The position numbers and the translations under genes are program-made. Shown one piece after another: positions 1 through 7,706 of a DNA stretch of 64,000 nucleotides. Under the pieces are notes generated by a model. The model was not told the DNA's origin, made no database searches, and worked only from the letters and a program-made list of their open reading frames with translations. Origin of the DNA: Gammaproteobacteria bacterium (ex Lamellibrachia satsuma) (GTDB lineage Bacteria; Pseudomonadota; Gammaproteobacteria; Chromatiales; Chromatiaceae); assembly GCA_019623805.1 (NCBI GenBank), contig CP053680.1, forward strand, positions 3,946,001-4,010,000, read 5' to 3'. Position 1 is the stretch's first letter, and each line of letters begins with the position of its first letter.

Positions 1-249
1 CGCCTGCGCGTATCCCAGGATTGCCAGCATTTCACCGTCATCCGGCTTGTCCCGGAGATGGGTCTGGGCCAGTTTGAGCACTTCCCGGAAATGCCGGGTC
101 TCCAAAAGCTGACGAATTTTCGTACTGCCGGAAAACTGCACGAAAACCGGTGGCGAGATGTAGATTGCGTGGGCTGTATTCCAGAAAACCGCCAGTTGCA
201 AACATATGCCGACAACAACCGCGAGACCGAAACTCTTCTTTAATGCCAT
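1..249 (-). CDS. Exported TPR-like protein, N-terminal part (runs off the left edge)
   Basis: Reading the minus strand from the ATG at 247-249 gives 83 codons without a stop to the window edge. The product starts MALKKSFGLAVVVGICLQLA, a signal peptide with a basic N-region and hydrophobic core; cleavage is probably after the AHA near residue 31. The rest (LLETRHFREVLKLAQTHL, then DDGEMLAILGYAQA) has the helix-turn-helix spacing and the Gly-Tyr-Ala of a tetratricopeptide repeat. The ribosome site is weak. It lies downstream of, and codirectional with, a PEP-CTERM protein gene but is separated from it by a strong terminator. TPR proteins are common partners of PEP-CTERM/exopolysaccharide systems, but the true function cannot be told from this fragment. 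Confidence 0.6.
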   Translation of the reverse strand, partial: MALKKSFGLAVVVGICLQLAVFWNTAHAIYISPPVFVQFSGSTKIRQLLETRHFREVLKLAQTHLRDKPDDGEMLAILGYAQA

Positions 250-356
250 TATATTTATCTCATGACCCATCACGACTTTTTGTATCGGCGCAGGTGGCTG
301 TGCAGACACCACCACTCAGAGCAGGTTGTTCAAAACATCATCATACACTTTTCAAA

Positions 357-378
357 GTCCACCACTTATTCGGTGGAC
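357..378 (-). other. Perfect 7-bp stem-loop in the PEP-CTERM to TPR intergenic gap
   Basis: GTCCACC (357-363) and GGTGGAC (372-378) pair perfectly around an 8-base loop. On the minus strand the hairpin is followed by TTTGAAAAG, a weak T-tract. It could be a second, weaker terminator or a leader hairpin for the exported TPR gene. Apart from this and the terminator at 485-520, nothing else is seen in 250-549. Confidence 0.3.
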
Positions 379-484
379 AAAATTGACGGTACAGCAAGGA
401 TGTGCATCCAGACGCCATAATGAACAGGCAGGACTTTTCCAGGTGTTTCGATCGCTATATAAACCTGTATTTTGAAAACAGAGA

Positions 485-520
485 AGCAGGAGGGAGGCCT
501 CAATCGGCCTCCTTCCTGCT
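485..520 (-). terminator. Rho-independent terminator of the PEP-CTERM gene
   Basis: A 15-bp stem with one G-T wobble (AGCAGGAGGGAGGCC at 485-499, GGCCTCCTTCCTGCT at 506-520) closes a 6-base loop. On the minus strand it is followed by CTCTGTTTTC. It lies 30 bases past the stop codon of the PEP-CTERM gene. Confidence 0.8.
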
Positions 521-549
521 GTGAGGGGAAAGACAGTCTATGCGCTGTA

Positions 550-1953
550 TCAGGCAGGAATTGTACGCCTGCGCCGTGATACGGCCATGCCGAGAAGACC
601 GCTGCCCAGCAATATCAACGTGCCCGGTTCAGGTGTCCGGATGGTAAAATCGGCTGCCATGACCTGGTCAAATGGCAGTGCCCAAGACCGATCAAACACT
701 GCAATGTCGGGCCCGGGCGTAGTCAGATGCTGTTCGAACAAGGGCCCTAAGGTGATATTAATGTCACCGACACCCAAAGTATTCACTATGCCAGGCAGGT
801 CCAGTCCCAGATGGGCAGAGAGGATCTCCAGATCGAACGTGGGGTCGATCCGCAGGGAAGTGGTATTGGTGAAGGTGTTGTCGAGGAAAAAAGTAGGCGT
901 GACTGTGGTTTCCTTTGCCACTGGTGTATCGAACAGGACGCTGTCCCCCACTGCAACAGTCTTGGACTGCCCGTCACTGAGATCCAGCTGTACCATCAAA
1001 GTCGGATCGAAGGTAAAGCTCTGGACAACCTGGACGTTGGCGCCAACCAGGACGTCGAGCAGCTCGTAGCCGGCCGAAGCGCCGAAAATCCCAATCTCCG
1101 CGCCCAATGGCGGCAGACCAAGCAAGGTTGTCGCGATCAGATCAAGGTCTACATCCACGTCAAGGAGGGGGGCTGAGCCTATACCGGAGGAAACGAGGTC
1201 TCCACTGGCGTTGGTCCCTGCGGTCGAGGTGTCGAGGTCCGGAATCTGAGCCGTGGTGGTGATTGGTCCAACATCAAACGTGACGGCGGTGGTATTCGAG
1301 TCGATATCCACCAGATTGATCGTCTCGTCAATATCAATAGTCGGAAAATCCAGGGCGCCGCAGAATGCGACGCAAACTTCGAATCCCCCCTCCGCGTGTA
1401 CGTCGAAGACGAAATCAAGGGTCAACGAGGCCTCGGGGAAGTTCGTGCTCATGGCGGTGGCGCCCTCGGCGAGCGAGGTGGAAAGAAGGAGCGGCGCCCC
1501 CGCGCTCAGATCCTGCGGGTCAGGCCACTCGAACGTGGTGCCCACCGGGTACGCCACGTTGACCGAGCCGGAGTCGGCGGCCAGGGCGAGATCAAAACCG
1601 ATCTGGCCATCCGTGCTGCCGGAAATCTCAGCCCCGTAGTCCCCGAGATCGGCTGCGGGGATCGTCACCGCAGGTGTACAGATGCCCCACGCGCAAATTT
1701 CCGGAATCAGGGTGACTGACGGTGTCGTGACTTCAGCGATACCCCCGATCGAGCCGGATTCGTTCCATTGCGGACCAATGAAATGGTTTATATCCAGGAT
1801 TCCCGCCGCACCCGGCGCCCACATGCTCTGGTCCGTTGTCTCAAACGCTACGTCACTTCCGTACATCGCCGCTTGAACCGGGGCCTGCCAGAAAGCAATC
1901 AGGCAACCACCCCAGAGTGCAACCAGAATACCCCTCATTCTTTGCATGCCCAT
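550..1953 (-). CDS. PEP-CTERM sorting-domain protein, 467 aa
   Basis: A predicted secreted protein. It has a signal peptide over residues 1-28 (MGMQRMRGILVALWGG, cleavage near VQAA). A long acidic, beta-rich middle has many Asp, Thr and Ser and few Lys; a Cys pair occurs near CAWGICTP and another near CVAFCG. The C-terminal tail is a classic PEP-CTERM signal in the last 29 residues: TPEPGTLILLGSG, hydrophobic helix, then SRRRR. In this family the tail is cut by EpsH/exosortase and the protein goes to the surface or exopolysaccharide matrix. The middle region is not recognised, so only the sorting class is assigned. A second start at Met4 is possible. The EPS-type sugar transferase at 60.7 kb belongs to the same general system. 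Confidence 0.85.
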   Translation of the reverse strand: MGMQRMRGILVALWGGCLIAFWQAPVQAAMYGSDVAFETTDQSMWAPGAAGILDINHFIGPQWNESGSIGGIAEVTTPSVTLIPEICAWGICTPAVTIPAADLGDYGAEISGSTDGQIGFDLALAADSGSVNVAYPVGTTFEWPDPQDLSAGAPLLLSTSLAEGATAMSTNFPEASLTLDFVFDVHAEGGFEVCVAFCGALDFPTIDIDETINLVDIDSNTTAVTFDVGPITTTAQIPDLDTSTAGTNASGDLVSSGIGSAPLLDVDVDLDLIATTLLGLPPLGAEIGIFGASAGYELLDVLVGANVQVVQSFTFDPTLMVQLDLSDGQSKTVAVGDSVLFDTPVAKETTVTPTFFLDNTFTNTTSLRIDPTFDLEILSAHLGLDLPGIVNTLGVGDINITLGPLFEQHLTTPGPDIAVFDRSWALPFDQVMAADFTIRTPEPGTLILLGSGLLGMAVSRRRRTIPA

Positions 1954-2460
1954 TTTGATATCCTTTTAGTGTTCGTCCAGCGAAGAATCGCGATCGAGTT
2001 CTAAATCACTACAAATTTAATATTCCTGATCATCATATTGAGTTGCTGCGGATATAAGGCCACGACTTTTGCTGTCCATCAATAAAAATCGGCACAAATA
2101 ACATGGAAAGTCAAGCATGCTTTATGCCTTAAAAGGTATCTCTTTGTTTTTACAGAATAATGTTTATTTCAGAAACCCTGAAATTGTAAAGGAATGTAAA
2201 ATAATCCGACACATCGTAATGAATATAAATCCTATTATTAAGAATGTACTCCACCGGAATTATGACCTTTCTGTCGTTCTTTCTATATTCAGATCTCCAC
2301 AGCGGGTTATTAACTTGCTGTAATAAAAGAAAATATCAAGGTTCCGCAGTTCAGGAAGAAGACGGGATCCGCAGTCCAGGGCAGGCCGGTTGCAACTGTA
2401 AAGTTTTTCGACAGTTTAAGGGCCGGTATTAAGTCAGAGAGATTAGTCTGCCGGTCAGAA
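1954..2460. other. AT-rich intergenic stretch without a supported gene
   Basis: Between the divergent-looking PEP-CTERM start and the Maf stop, bases about 1990-2340 are clearly more AT-rich than the surrounding genes. Short open frames exist at 2117-2323 and 2244-2432, but they lack a good ribosome site, recognisable domains or the codon use of neighbours. The promoter of the PEP-CTERM gene must lie in the first part. No repeat or RNA gene was recognised. Confidence 0.5.
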
Positions 2461-3048
2461 TCAGGCGTTACCCAGGATATCCCAGCCTTCGTTGGCCAGC
2501 ATATCCACCAGGCGGATCAGCGGCAGTCCGATCAACGAATTGGGATCGTCGCCCTCCATCTTTTCAAACAGCGTGATACCCAAGCCCTCCGATTTGAATG
2601 AGCCTGCGCAGTTATAGGGCTGTTCACGCTGAAGATAGTGTTCGATGGCCTGCTGTTCCAGCTGACGGAAATAGACGTGAAAGGGTTCGCAGCAAACCTG
2701 AGTGTTACCGGTACGGCTGTTAAGCAGGCAGAGGCCGGTGGAGAATGTGACGCGCTTTCCGGCGGCCTTTGAGAGCTGCTCGACGGCACGTTCGTGGCTG
2801 CCGGGTTTACCGAGAATCTCTCCGTCAATTGTTGCCACCTGGTCGGAACCGATAATGAGGGCATTGGGCCAGGATTCTCTGACCGCATCGGCTTTGAGTC
2901 TGGCAAGGCGGGTGACCAGCGCCTCCGGGGTCTCTTCTGAAACAGGTGTCTCGTCGATCTCTGGAGAGGCTGTTTCAAAGGCGATGCCAAGGCGGTTGAG
3001 AAGCTCGCGTCTGAAAGGGGAGGTGGAGCCAAGGACGAGGGTTCGCAT
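2461..3048 (-). CDS. Maf/YceF-type nucleotide pyrophosphatase
   Basis: A Maf-family house-cleaning nucleoside triphosphate pyrophosphatase, cytosolic. The protein begins MRTLVLGSTSPFRRELL, the family phosphate-binding N-terminus (S-T-S-P-x-R-x-x-L-L). It continues with IDETP, a conserved IIGSDQVATIDGEILGKP block and CAGSFKSEGLGITLFEKMEGDDPNSLIGLPL near the C-terminus, of which the E-G-D-D-P-N-S-L-I-G-L-P core is diagnostic. These features fit the YceF branch (7-methyl-GTP pyrophosphatase in E. coli) better than the YhdE branch. The frame opens further upstream at 3075, but the family start is Met10 at 3048, giving 195 residues; Met6 at 3060 is the alternative. In many gammaproteobacteria yceF lies next to yceD-rpmF; here oadGAB stands between them. 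Confidence 0.85.
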   Translation of the reverse strand: MRTLVLGSTSPFRRELLNRLGIAFETASPEIDETPVSEETPEALVTRLARLKADAVRESWPNALIIGSDQVATIDGEILGKPGSHERAVEQLSKAAGKRVTFSTGLCLLNSRTGNTQVCCEPFHVYFRQLEQQAIEHYLQREQPYNCAGSFKSEGLGITLFEKMEGDDPNSLIGLPLIRLVDMLANEGWDILGNA

Positions 3049-3361
3049 TGCTGTGGGCATATCAATTTCTATCAATTTCTATCAAGTTAAGTGTGTCTGG
3101 AGGTTGGACGCGCGGATAATAGCAAAAACCACAGTGAATAAGCGCATTTAAGCTGACTCTGTTGTATATTGGGTGGAGATTATGCTGTGTATTGTTCTAT
3201 TGGTATTTTCAATACAAAGCATGAATAATCTTAATAGATGGCATATTTTTCTTTAATTAACAATAAGTAGCTCTTCTTTCTTAATGTGGATCGTGCTTGA
3301 CTCGTGTCCACCAAGTGACGTAAAAAGGACGTTGCGTGCTACTGGGAAACAAGATTTGCCT
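3049..3361. other. AT-rich gap between yceF and oadG
   Basis: This holds the diverging promoters of yceF (minus) and oadGAB (plus). A small perfect inverted repeat GTATT-TTC-AATAC sits at 3203-3215, and a run of AT-rich sequence follows to 3280. No clean -35/-10 pair or gene can be defended. Confidence 0.4.
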
Positions 3362-3619
3362 ATGCCAATGTCGGATTTACTGCTGGCTGGTTCCAAGCTT
3401 ATGGCGCTGGGAATGGGGATAGTGTTCTCTTTTCTGGTCGTTCTGGTATTTGTCATGCTGGCCATGTCTCGTTTTGCCGTGGCGCTGCAGAAGCCGGAAT
3501 TGGAGGAGCAGCCGGATGGGGGACTGCCTGTCTTACAGCAGGGTCATCCATCAGCAAGAGGGGATCTGGTTGCCGTCATAACAGCGGCCGTCACCCGTTA
3601 CCGCGCGACACACAATTGA
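3362..3619 (+). CDS. oadG: Oxaloacetate decarboxylase gamma subunit
   Basis: The small membrane subunit of the sodium-translocating oxaloacetate decarboxylase; it anchors the complex and joins alpha to beta. The 85-residue product has one N-terminal membrane helix (ALGMGIVFSFLVVLVFVMLA) after LLLAGSKLMA, then a short polar tail rich in Pro, Glu and Gln, the usual OadG layout. The frame is open upstream to 3284, but ATGs at 3362 and 3368 match the family start. No strong Shine-Dalgarno is present at either. It is 71 bases upstream of oadA in the order G-A-B used by sodium-pump decarboxylase operons. Assignment rests on topology and context because OadG sequences are poorly conserved. Confidence 0.8.
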   Translation: MPMSDLLLAGSKLMALGMGIVFSFLVVLVFVMLAMSRFAVALQKPELEEQPDGGLPVLQQGHPSARGDLVAVITAAVTRYRATHN

Positions 3620-3690
3620 TTATCCAGTAAAATCCGACTCCTATATAATTATTTTGACCTGATCTGTTAACAGATGGCGGCAGACTTTCC

Positions 3691-5478
3691 ATGACTGAAA
3701 AAAAACCTCTAGGTATCACTGAGCTTGTTTTGCGTGACGCCCATCAGTCGCTGTTTGCGACGCGTATGCGCATCGAGGATATGTTGCCGATCGCCGAGAA
3801 GCTTGATCGGGTGGGATTCTGGTCCCTTGAGACCTGGGGCGGCGCAACCTTCGATGCCTGCATTCGCTTTTTGGGCGAAGATCCTTGGGAGCGGCTGCGC
3901 CAGTTGAAAAAGGCCATGCCGAAAACCCCTCAGCAGATGTTGCTGCGCGGGCAGAATATACTCGGTTATCGGCATTACGCGGATGATGTGGTCGAATCTT
4001 TTGTCGATCGTGCGGCGGAAAATGGCATCGACGTTTTCCGTATCTTCGATGCAATGAATGATTTGCGGAACCTGGAAACTGCGGTCAAAGCCACCTTGAA
4101 GACAGGCAAACATGCGCAGGGCACCATGTCCTATACCGTGAGTCCTGCGCACGACATGGACTATTGGTTGGCGATGGGTCGCCAGCTCGAAGAGATGGGT
4201 TGCGATTCCATCTGTATCAAGGATATGGCGGGTCTGCTCAGGCCTTATGTGGCCGAGGAGCTGGTTACCCGCCTGAAATCCTCCTGTTCGATTCCCATTG
4301 CCTTGCATAGTCATGCCACTACCGGTATGAGCACTGCGACTGCGGTCAAGGTTGCAGAAGCGGGTATCGACATGTTGGATACGTCGATCTCCTCCATGTG
4401 TATGACCTATGGCCATTCAGCGACTGAGTCGGTGGTGGCGATTCTGGATAACACTGCGCGCGATACCGGTCTCAATCTGCACCTGTTGGAAGAGATCGCG
4501 GCCTATTTTCGTGAAGTGCGAAAAAAGTATGCAAAGTTTGAGGGTTCCTTGAAAGGGGTTGATTCCAGAATCCTGGTGGCACAGGTGCCTGGCGGCATGC
4601 TGACCAATATGGAGAATCAACTGCGTGAGCAGGGTGCCTGTGACCGTTTCGACGAGGTACTGGAAGAGATACCCAAGGTACGCAAGGATCTTGGATATAT
4701 TCCACTGGTGACGCCGACTTCGCAGATCGTCGGTACCCAAGCCGTTATCAATGTACTGCTGGGTGAACGCTATAAGAATATCGCTAAAGAGACGGCGGGT
4801 GTGTTGAAGGGTGAATATGGTGCAACTCCGGCACCGGTCGATAAGCTGCTTCAGGACAAAGTACTGGATGGTGGGGAGGCGATTACCTGTCGTCCGGCTG
4901 ACTTGATCGAGCCGGAGATGGACAAGTTGGCGAATGAATTTGATCTCCTTGCCAAGGAGAAGCGCCTGCGGGTTGCGGATGCGGTAGTCGACGATGTGTT
5001 GATCTATGCGCTCTTTCCCCAGGTTGGACTTAAGTTTCTTGAGAATCGGGATAATCCCGATGCGTTCGAACCGGTGCCTGGGCAGGAGCCGGAAGCGCCG
5101 GTCGCTGCAGCGCCAGTTTCTAACGATGAGCCTGGTTTCTACCAGGTTGAAGTCAATGGTGTGGCCTACGACGTGAAGGTGACTGCCGGAGGCGAGGTGA
5201 GTGGCATTCAGCCCACCCCTGCCGCCAGTGCGGTCAGCGCGGCACCGGCACCGGCAGCTGCTGGTGGAGGATTGGTCTCCTCTCCATTGGCGGGGAATAT
5301 ATTTAAAATAAAGGTCGCCAAGGGCCAGTCGGTTGCCGCTGGTGAAGTGGTGATGATCCTCGAAGCCATGAAGATGGAGACCGAGGTACGGACGACGATA
5401 GCCGGTGTGGTTGCGGATGTCCTGGTCAAAGAGGGTGATACCGTCCAGGTCGATGATGCTCTTTTGAGTCTCGCCTGA
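3691..5478 (+). CDS. oadA: Oxaloacetate decarboxylase alpha subunit (biotin carboxyltransferase)
   Basis: The cytosolic carboxyltransferase that moves CO2 from oxaloacetate to biotin. The 595-aa protein has a DRE-TIM-type barrel at residues about 10-270, with RDAHQSLFATRMR near the N-terminus and the metal-binding HSHATTG segment near 208. The conserved carboxylase domain covers about 280-460. A Pro/Ala-rich linker (about 470-525) leads to a biotinyl domain whose target lysine is K561 in EAMKMET. Length and order are those of OadA. The stop overlaps the oadB start at 5478. The alternative, subunit B of a two-subunit pyruvate carboxylase, is disfavoured by the oadG and oadB neighbours. Confidence 0.95.
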   Translation: MTEKKPLGITELVLRDAHQSLFATRMRIEDMLPIAEKLDRVGFWSLETWGGATFDACIRFLGEDPWERLRQLKKAMPKTPQQMLLRGQNILGYRHYADDVVESFVDRAAENGIDVFRIFDAMNDLRNLETAVKATLKTGKHAQGTMSYTVSPAHDMDYWLAMGRQLEEMGCDSICIKDMAGLLRPYVAEELVTRLKSSCSIPIALHSHATTGMSTATAVKVAEAGIDMLDTSISSMCMTYGHSATESVVAILDNTARDTGLNLHLLEEIAAYFREVRKKYAKFEGSLKGVDSRILVAQVPGGMLTNMENQLREQGACDRFDEVLEEIPKVRKDLGYIPLVTPTSQIVGTQAVINVLLGERYKNIAKETAGVLKGEYGATPAPVDKLLQDKVLDGGEAITCRPADLIEPEMDKLANEFDLLAKEKRLRVADAVVDDVLIYALFPQVGLKFLENRDNPDAFEPVPGQEPEAPVAAAPVSNDEPGFYQVEVNGVAYDVKVTAGGEVSGIQPTPAASAVSAAPAPAAAGGGLVSSPLAGNIFKIKVAKGQSVAAGEVVMILEAMKMETEVRTTIAGVVADVLVKEGDTVQVDDALLSLA

Positions 5479-6614
5479 TGGAGATCGGACTGGAACCCTT
5501 ATGGCTGTCCACCGGCCTGGCTAACCTCACTTGGGGGCAGATGCTGATGATGTTCATTGGCGGCCTTCTGATCTATCTTGCCATCGTCAGGAAGTTTGAG
5601 CCGCTGCTGCTGCTGCCTATCGGTTTTGGGGCTATCCTGAGCAATATCCCGGTGGCCGGTATTGGTGGTGACACTGGGCTGCTCGGTTACATCTATCAAG
5701 TCGGGATAGAGACCGGCGTATTTCCCCTGTTGATATTCATGGGTGTTGGGGCATTGACCGATTTCGGTGCGCTGATAGCCATGCCCTGGACATTGCTGTT
5801 GGGGGCCGCTGCCCAGTTCGGTATCTTCGTGACCCTGATGGGTGCGCTGGCGCTGAATATGGTGCCGGGTTTCGATTTTACCCTGTCGGATGCCTCGGCC
5901 ATTGCCATCATCGGTGGCGCCGACGGACCGACGGCAATCTTCCTTGCATCCCGCCTTGCGCCGGATCTGCTCGGGGCGATTGCTGTGGCCGCCTACTCCT
6001 ATATGGCGCTGGTACCCATTATTCAGCCGCCGATCATGCGTTGGCTGACCAACGAGGAGGAGCGGGGCGTCGTCATGCAGCAGTTGCGCCACGTCAGCAA
6101 GCTGGAGAAGGTGCTCTTCCCCTTTGCGGTATTGCTGCTCTGCATCCTCTTTCTGCCTTCTGCTGCGCCGCTGATCGGTATGCTGACGTTTGGCAACCTG
6201 CTGCGGGAGAGCGGTGTGGTGGAGCGCCTGAGTCACGCAGCGCAAAATGAGATCATCAACATCGTCACGATCTTTCTGGGTCTGGCGGTAGGTTCCAAGC
6301 TCTCTGCAGATAAATTTCTTACCGTTGAGACACTGGGTATCCTTGGTCTGGGCGCCTTTGCCTTCTGTATCGGCACCACGGCTGGCGTTTTAATGGGCAA
6401 GGTGATGCACCGTGTTACCGGCGGCAAGATCAACCCCCTGATCGGTGCTGCCGGTGTCTCCGCCGTGCCTATGGCCGCCAGGGTGGTGAACAAGGTCGGG
6501 TTGGAAACCAATCACCACAATTTCCTCCTGATGCATGCCATGGGGCCGAACGTCGCGGGAGTTATCGGTTCTGCAGTTGCTGCCGGAGTGTTATTGGCTA
6601 TCGTGGGTGGCTGA
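5478..6614 (+). CDS. oadB: Oxaloacetate decarboxylase beta subunit (sodium pump)
   Basis: The integral membrane subunit that decarboxylates carboxybiotin and drives sodium out of the cell. The 378-aa protein is almost entirely hydrophobic, with about ten membrane segments. It carries the GGADGPTAIF motif (about residue 151), whose Asp is the sodium-site residue in this family. It also has the QPPIMRWLT loop, and ends with the AARVVNKVGLETNHHNFLLM segment followed by a small-residue helix. The start codon overlaps the last base of the oadA stop, which fits translational coupling. Together with oadG and oadA it implies a sodium-motive link to C4-acid metabolism; the Na/Pi cotransporter at 27-29 kb could use that gradient. 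Confidence 0.95.
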   Translation: MEIGLEPLWLSTGLANLTWGQMLMMFIGGLLIYLAIVRKFEPLLLLPIGFGAILSNIPVAGIGGDTGLLGYIYQVGIETGVFPLLIFMGVGALTDFGALIAMPWTLLLGAAAQFGIFVTLMGALALNMVPGFDFTLSDASAIAIIGGADGPTAIFLASRLAPDLLGAIAVAAYSYMALVPIIQPPIMRWLTNEEERGVVMQQLRHVSKLEKVLFPFAVLLLCILFLPSAAPLIGMLTFGNLLRESGVVERLSHAAQNEIINIVTIFLGLAVGSKLSADKFLTVETLGILGLGAFAFCIGTTAGVLMGKVMHRVTGGKINPLIGAAGVSAVPMAARVVNKVGLETNHHNFLLMHAMGPNVAGVIGSAVAAGVLLAIVGG

Positions 6615-6687
6615 CACTAAGTGCGCCCTTCGCCGCGAGGCACGGGCCCCTGCTGGCATTGTGTCCTTCGCATCTTCAGAAATCAGG

Positions 6688-6720
6688 GTAGGTCGGTTCA
6701 GGCGCAGCGGAACCGGCAAT
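6688..6720. repeat. REP-like palindrome (GTAGG...GCAGCG...GGCAA type)
   Basis: GTAGGTCGGTTC, central AGGCGCAGCG, then GAACCGGCAA form an imperfect stem-loop. Close relatives occur at 27343-27372 and 62169-62200. The layout matches the enterobacterial REP consensus, in which GCC(T/G)GAT arms flank a GCG-rich centre. Confidence 0.6.
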
Positions 6721-6765
6721 CCCATCTGCATCGCATTTTCTAACTTAGTGAACCGGTTGGTCATT

Positions 6766-6794
6766 TTGACACGCCGTCCCTTTCCGTAATATCA
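6766..6794 (+). promoter_or_regulatory. Probable sigma-70 promoter of the yceD-rpmF operon
   Basis: A perfect TTGACA at 6766-6771 is followed by TAATAT at 6787-6792 (15-base spacer) or ATATCA at 6789-6794 (17-base spacer). Initiation would fall near 6799-6801, only about 4-6 bases before the yceD ATG at 6805. Confidence 0.5.
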
Positions 6795-6804
6795 TTGTCC
6801 GCTT

Positions 6805-7335
6805 ATGTCGCAGCACTTGCCCGATCAGTTTGATCCTTGGCGCTTTGCTGATCTGGGCAATCAAATCAGCGGTCGATTTCCGTTGGCGGATTTGCCAAGA
6901 TTACGGGCTTGCCTGATGGATGCCGAAGGCGAAGTCGCCTTTGACTTGGTGTTTCAGCGTGATGAGCGCCGACGCGCCTGTGTGCAGGGTGACTTGCGGG
7001 CTTCATTGAAGCTGGAGTGTCAGCGCTGTCTCGGCCCGATGGTATTGCCGGTGGATGCGGAGATCTCTCTGGCGTTTGTCGAAGGCCAGGATGAGGCTGA
7101 AGCGTTGCCGGAGCAGTTGGACCCTCATCTTGTGGAAGATGGGCGGGTAAAACTCAGGGACTTGGTGGAAGACGACCTGTTACTGGCGTTGCCCCAAGTT
7201 GCCAGGCATTCGGAAGGGGACTGCACAATGCAGTCTGCGGATGAGCCTTCCCTGGATCCGGAATCGGAGAGCGGGAAGGCAGAGCGGGAGAACCCGTTTG
7301 CAATGCTTGCAGAATTGAAGCGCGACCACGATTAA
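6805..7335 (+). CDS. yceD: YceD family protein (DUF177)
   Basis: A conserved cytosolic protein encoded just before rpmF in most gammaproteobacteria; its homologues are linked to 23S rRNA precursor handling. The 176-aa product has the family core LECQRCLGPM (CxxC, about residues 72-75), the acidic DEAEALPEQLDPHLVEDGRV stretch (in part), and LRDLVEDDLLLALPQVARH leading to a short Cys-containing segment. The tail NPFAMLAELKRD is also typical. The ATG at 6805 has no recognisable Shine-Dalgarno, and the best promoter places the transcript start almost on it. Next gene rpmF starts 28 bases downstream. Confidence 0.85.
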   Translation: MSQHLPDQFDPWRFADLGNQISGRFPLADLPRLRACLMDAEGEVAFDLVFQRDERRRACVQGDLRASLKLECQRCLGPMVLPVDAEISLAFVEGQDEAEALPEQLDPHLVEDGRVKLRDLVEDDLLLALPQVARHSEGDCTMQSADEPSLDPESESGKAERENPFAMLAELKRDHD

Positions 7336-7363
7336 TTGTTAGACTGAACTTAGGAGCTCAGCC

Positions 7364-7543
7364 ATGGCTGTTCAAAAGAGCAAAAAAACCCCTTCCAGGC
7401 GTGGCATGCGTCGTTCTCACGATGCCCTGTCTGCGGAGACTCTCTCCATCGATTCCACCTCCGGTGAAACCCACCTGCGCCATCATATGAGCGCCGATGG
7501 TTTCTACCGTGGCCGTAAAGTGATCGATACCAAAGGCGAATAA
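7364..7543 (+). CDS. rpmF: 50S ribosomal protein L32
   Basis: A 59-aa basic protein starting MAVQKSKKTPSRRGMRRSHD, the L32 signature, and ending GFYRGRKVIDTKGE. It binds 23S rRNA in the large subunit. A clear AGGAG lies at 7352-7356, 8 bases before the ATG. Like most gammaproteobacterial L32 proteins it lacks the zinc-binding CxxC pairs. It sits between yceD and plsX, the usual place where ribosome and membrane-lipid synthesis genes meet. Confidence 0.95.
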   Translation: MAVQKSKKTPSRRGMRRSHDALSAETLSIDSTSGETHLRHHMSADGFYRGRKVIDTKGE

Positions 7544-7571
7544 GGCACCTCTGTGATCTGTTCCCTCGGAA

Positions 7572-7630
7572 TCTGTCGGATTTAGACTGCGCTCCCGGCA
7601 ACGCAGCAGATCAATTCCAAATCCGACAGA
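7572..7630 (+). other. Branched stem-loop in the rpmF-plsX gap
   Basis: A perfect 12-bp inverted repeat (TCTGTCGGATTT at 7572-7583, AAATCCGACAGA at 7619-7630) encloses a second hairpin, CTGCG 7587-7591 with CGCAG 7602-7606. A third imperfect hairpin, CTCCTGG/CCTGGAG, follows at 7631-7649, then the terminator. The density of structure suggests an RNA that is processed or folded between rpmF and plsX. Confidence 0.5.
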
Positions 7631-7650
7631 CTCCTGGTTAAACCTGGAGT

Positions 7651-7690
7651 CCCGGCAGATCCTCTGATCTGGCCGGGTTCTTTATTTTCT
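7651..7690 (+). terminator. Terminator or attenuator between rpmF and plsX
   Basis: CCCGGC-AGATC, loop CTCT, GATCT-G-GCCGGG (7651-7677) make an 11-bp stem with one bulged G, followed by TTCTTTATTTT. It stands 17 bases before the plsX start, so read-through would be needed for plsX unless a promoter overlaps. Confidence 0.65.
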
Positions 7691-7706
7691 GGGCTTATCA
7701 AATCTG

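Noticed and set aside
2117..2323. 68-codon frame in the AT-rich gap
   Set aside because: No ribosome site, no known domain and chance length for AT-rich DNA.
3709..4416. 235-codon open frame on the minus strand
   Set aside because: Lies wholly within oadA, has no family features, and is rich in His, Arg and Gln, the mark of an antisense shadow.
5499..6245. 248-codon minus-strand frame
   Set aside because: Antisense of oadB; the protein is extremely rich in Gln, His and Arg and has no start context.
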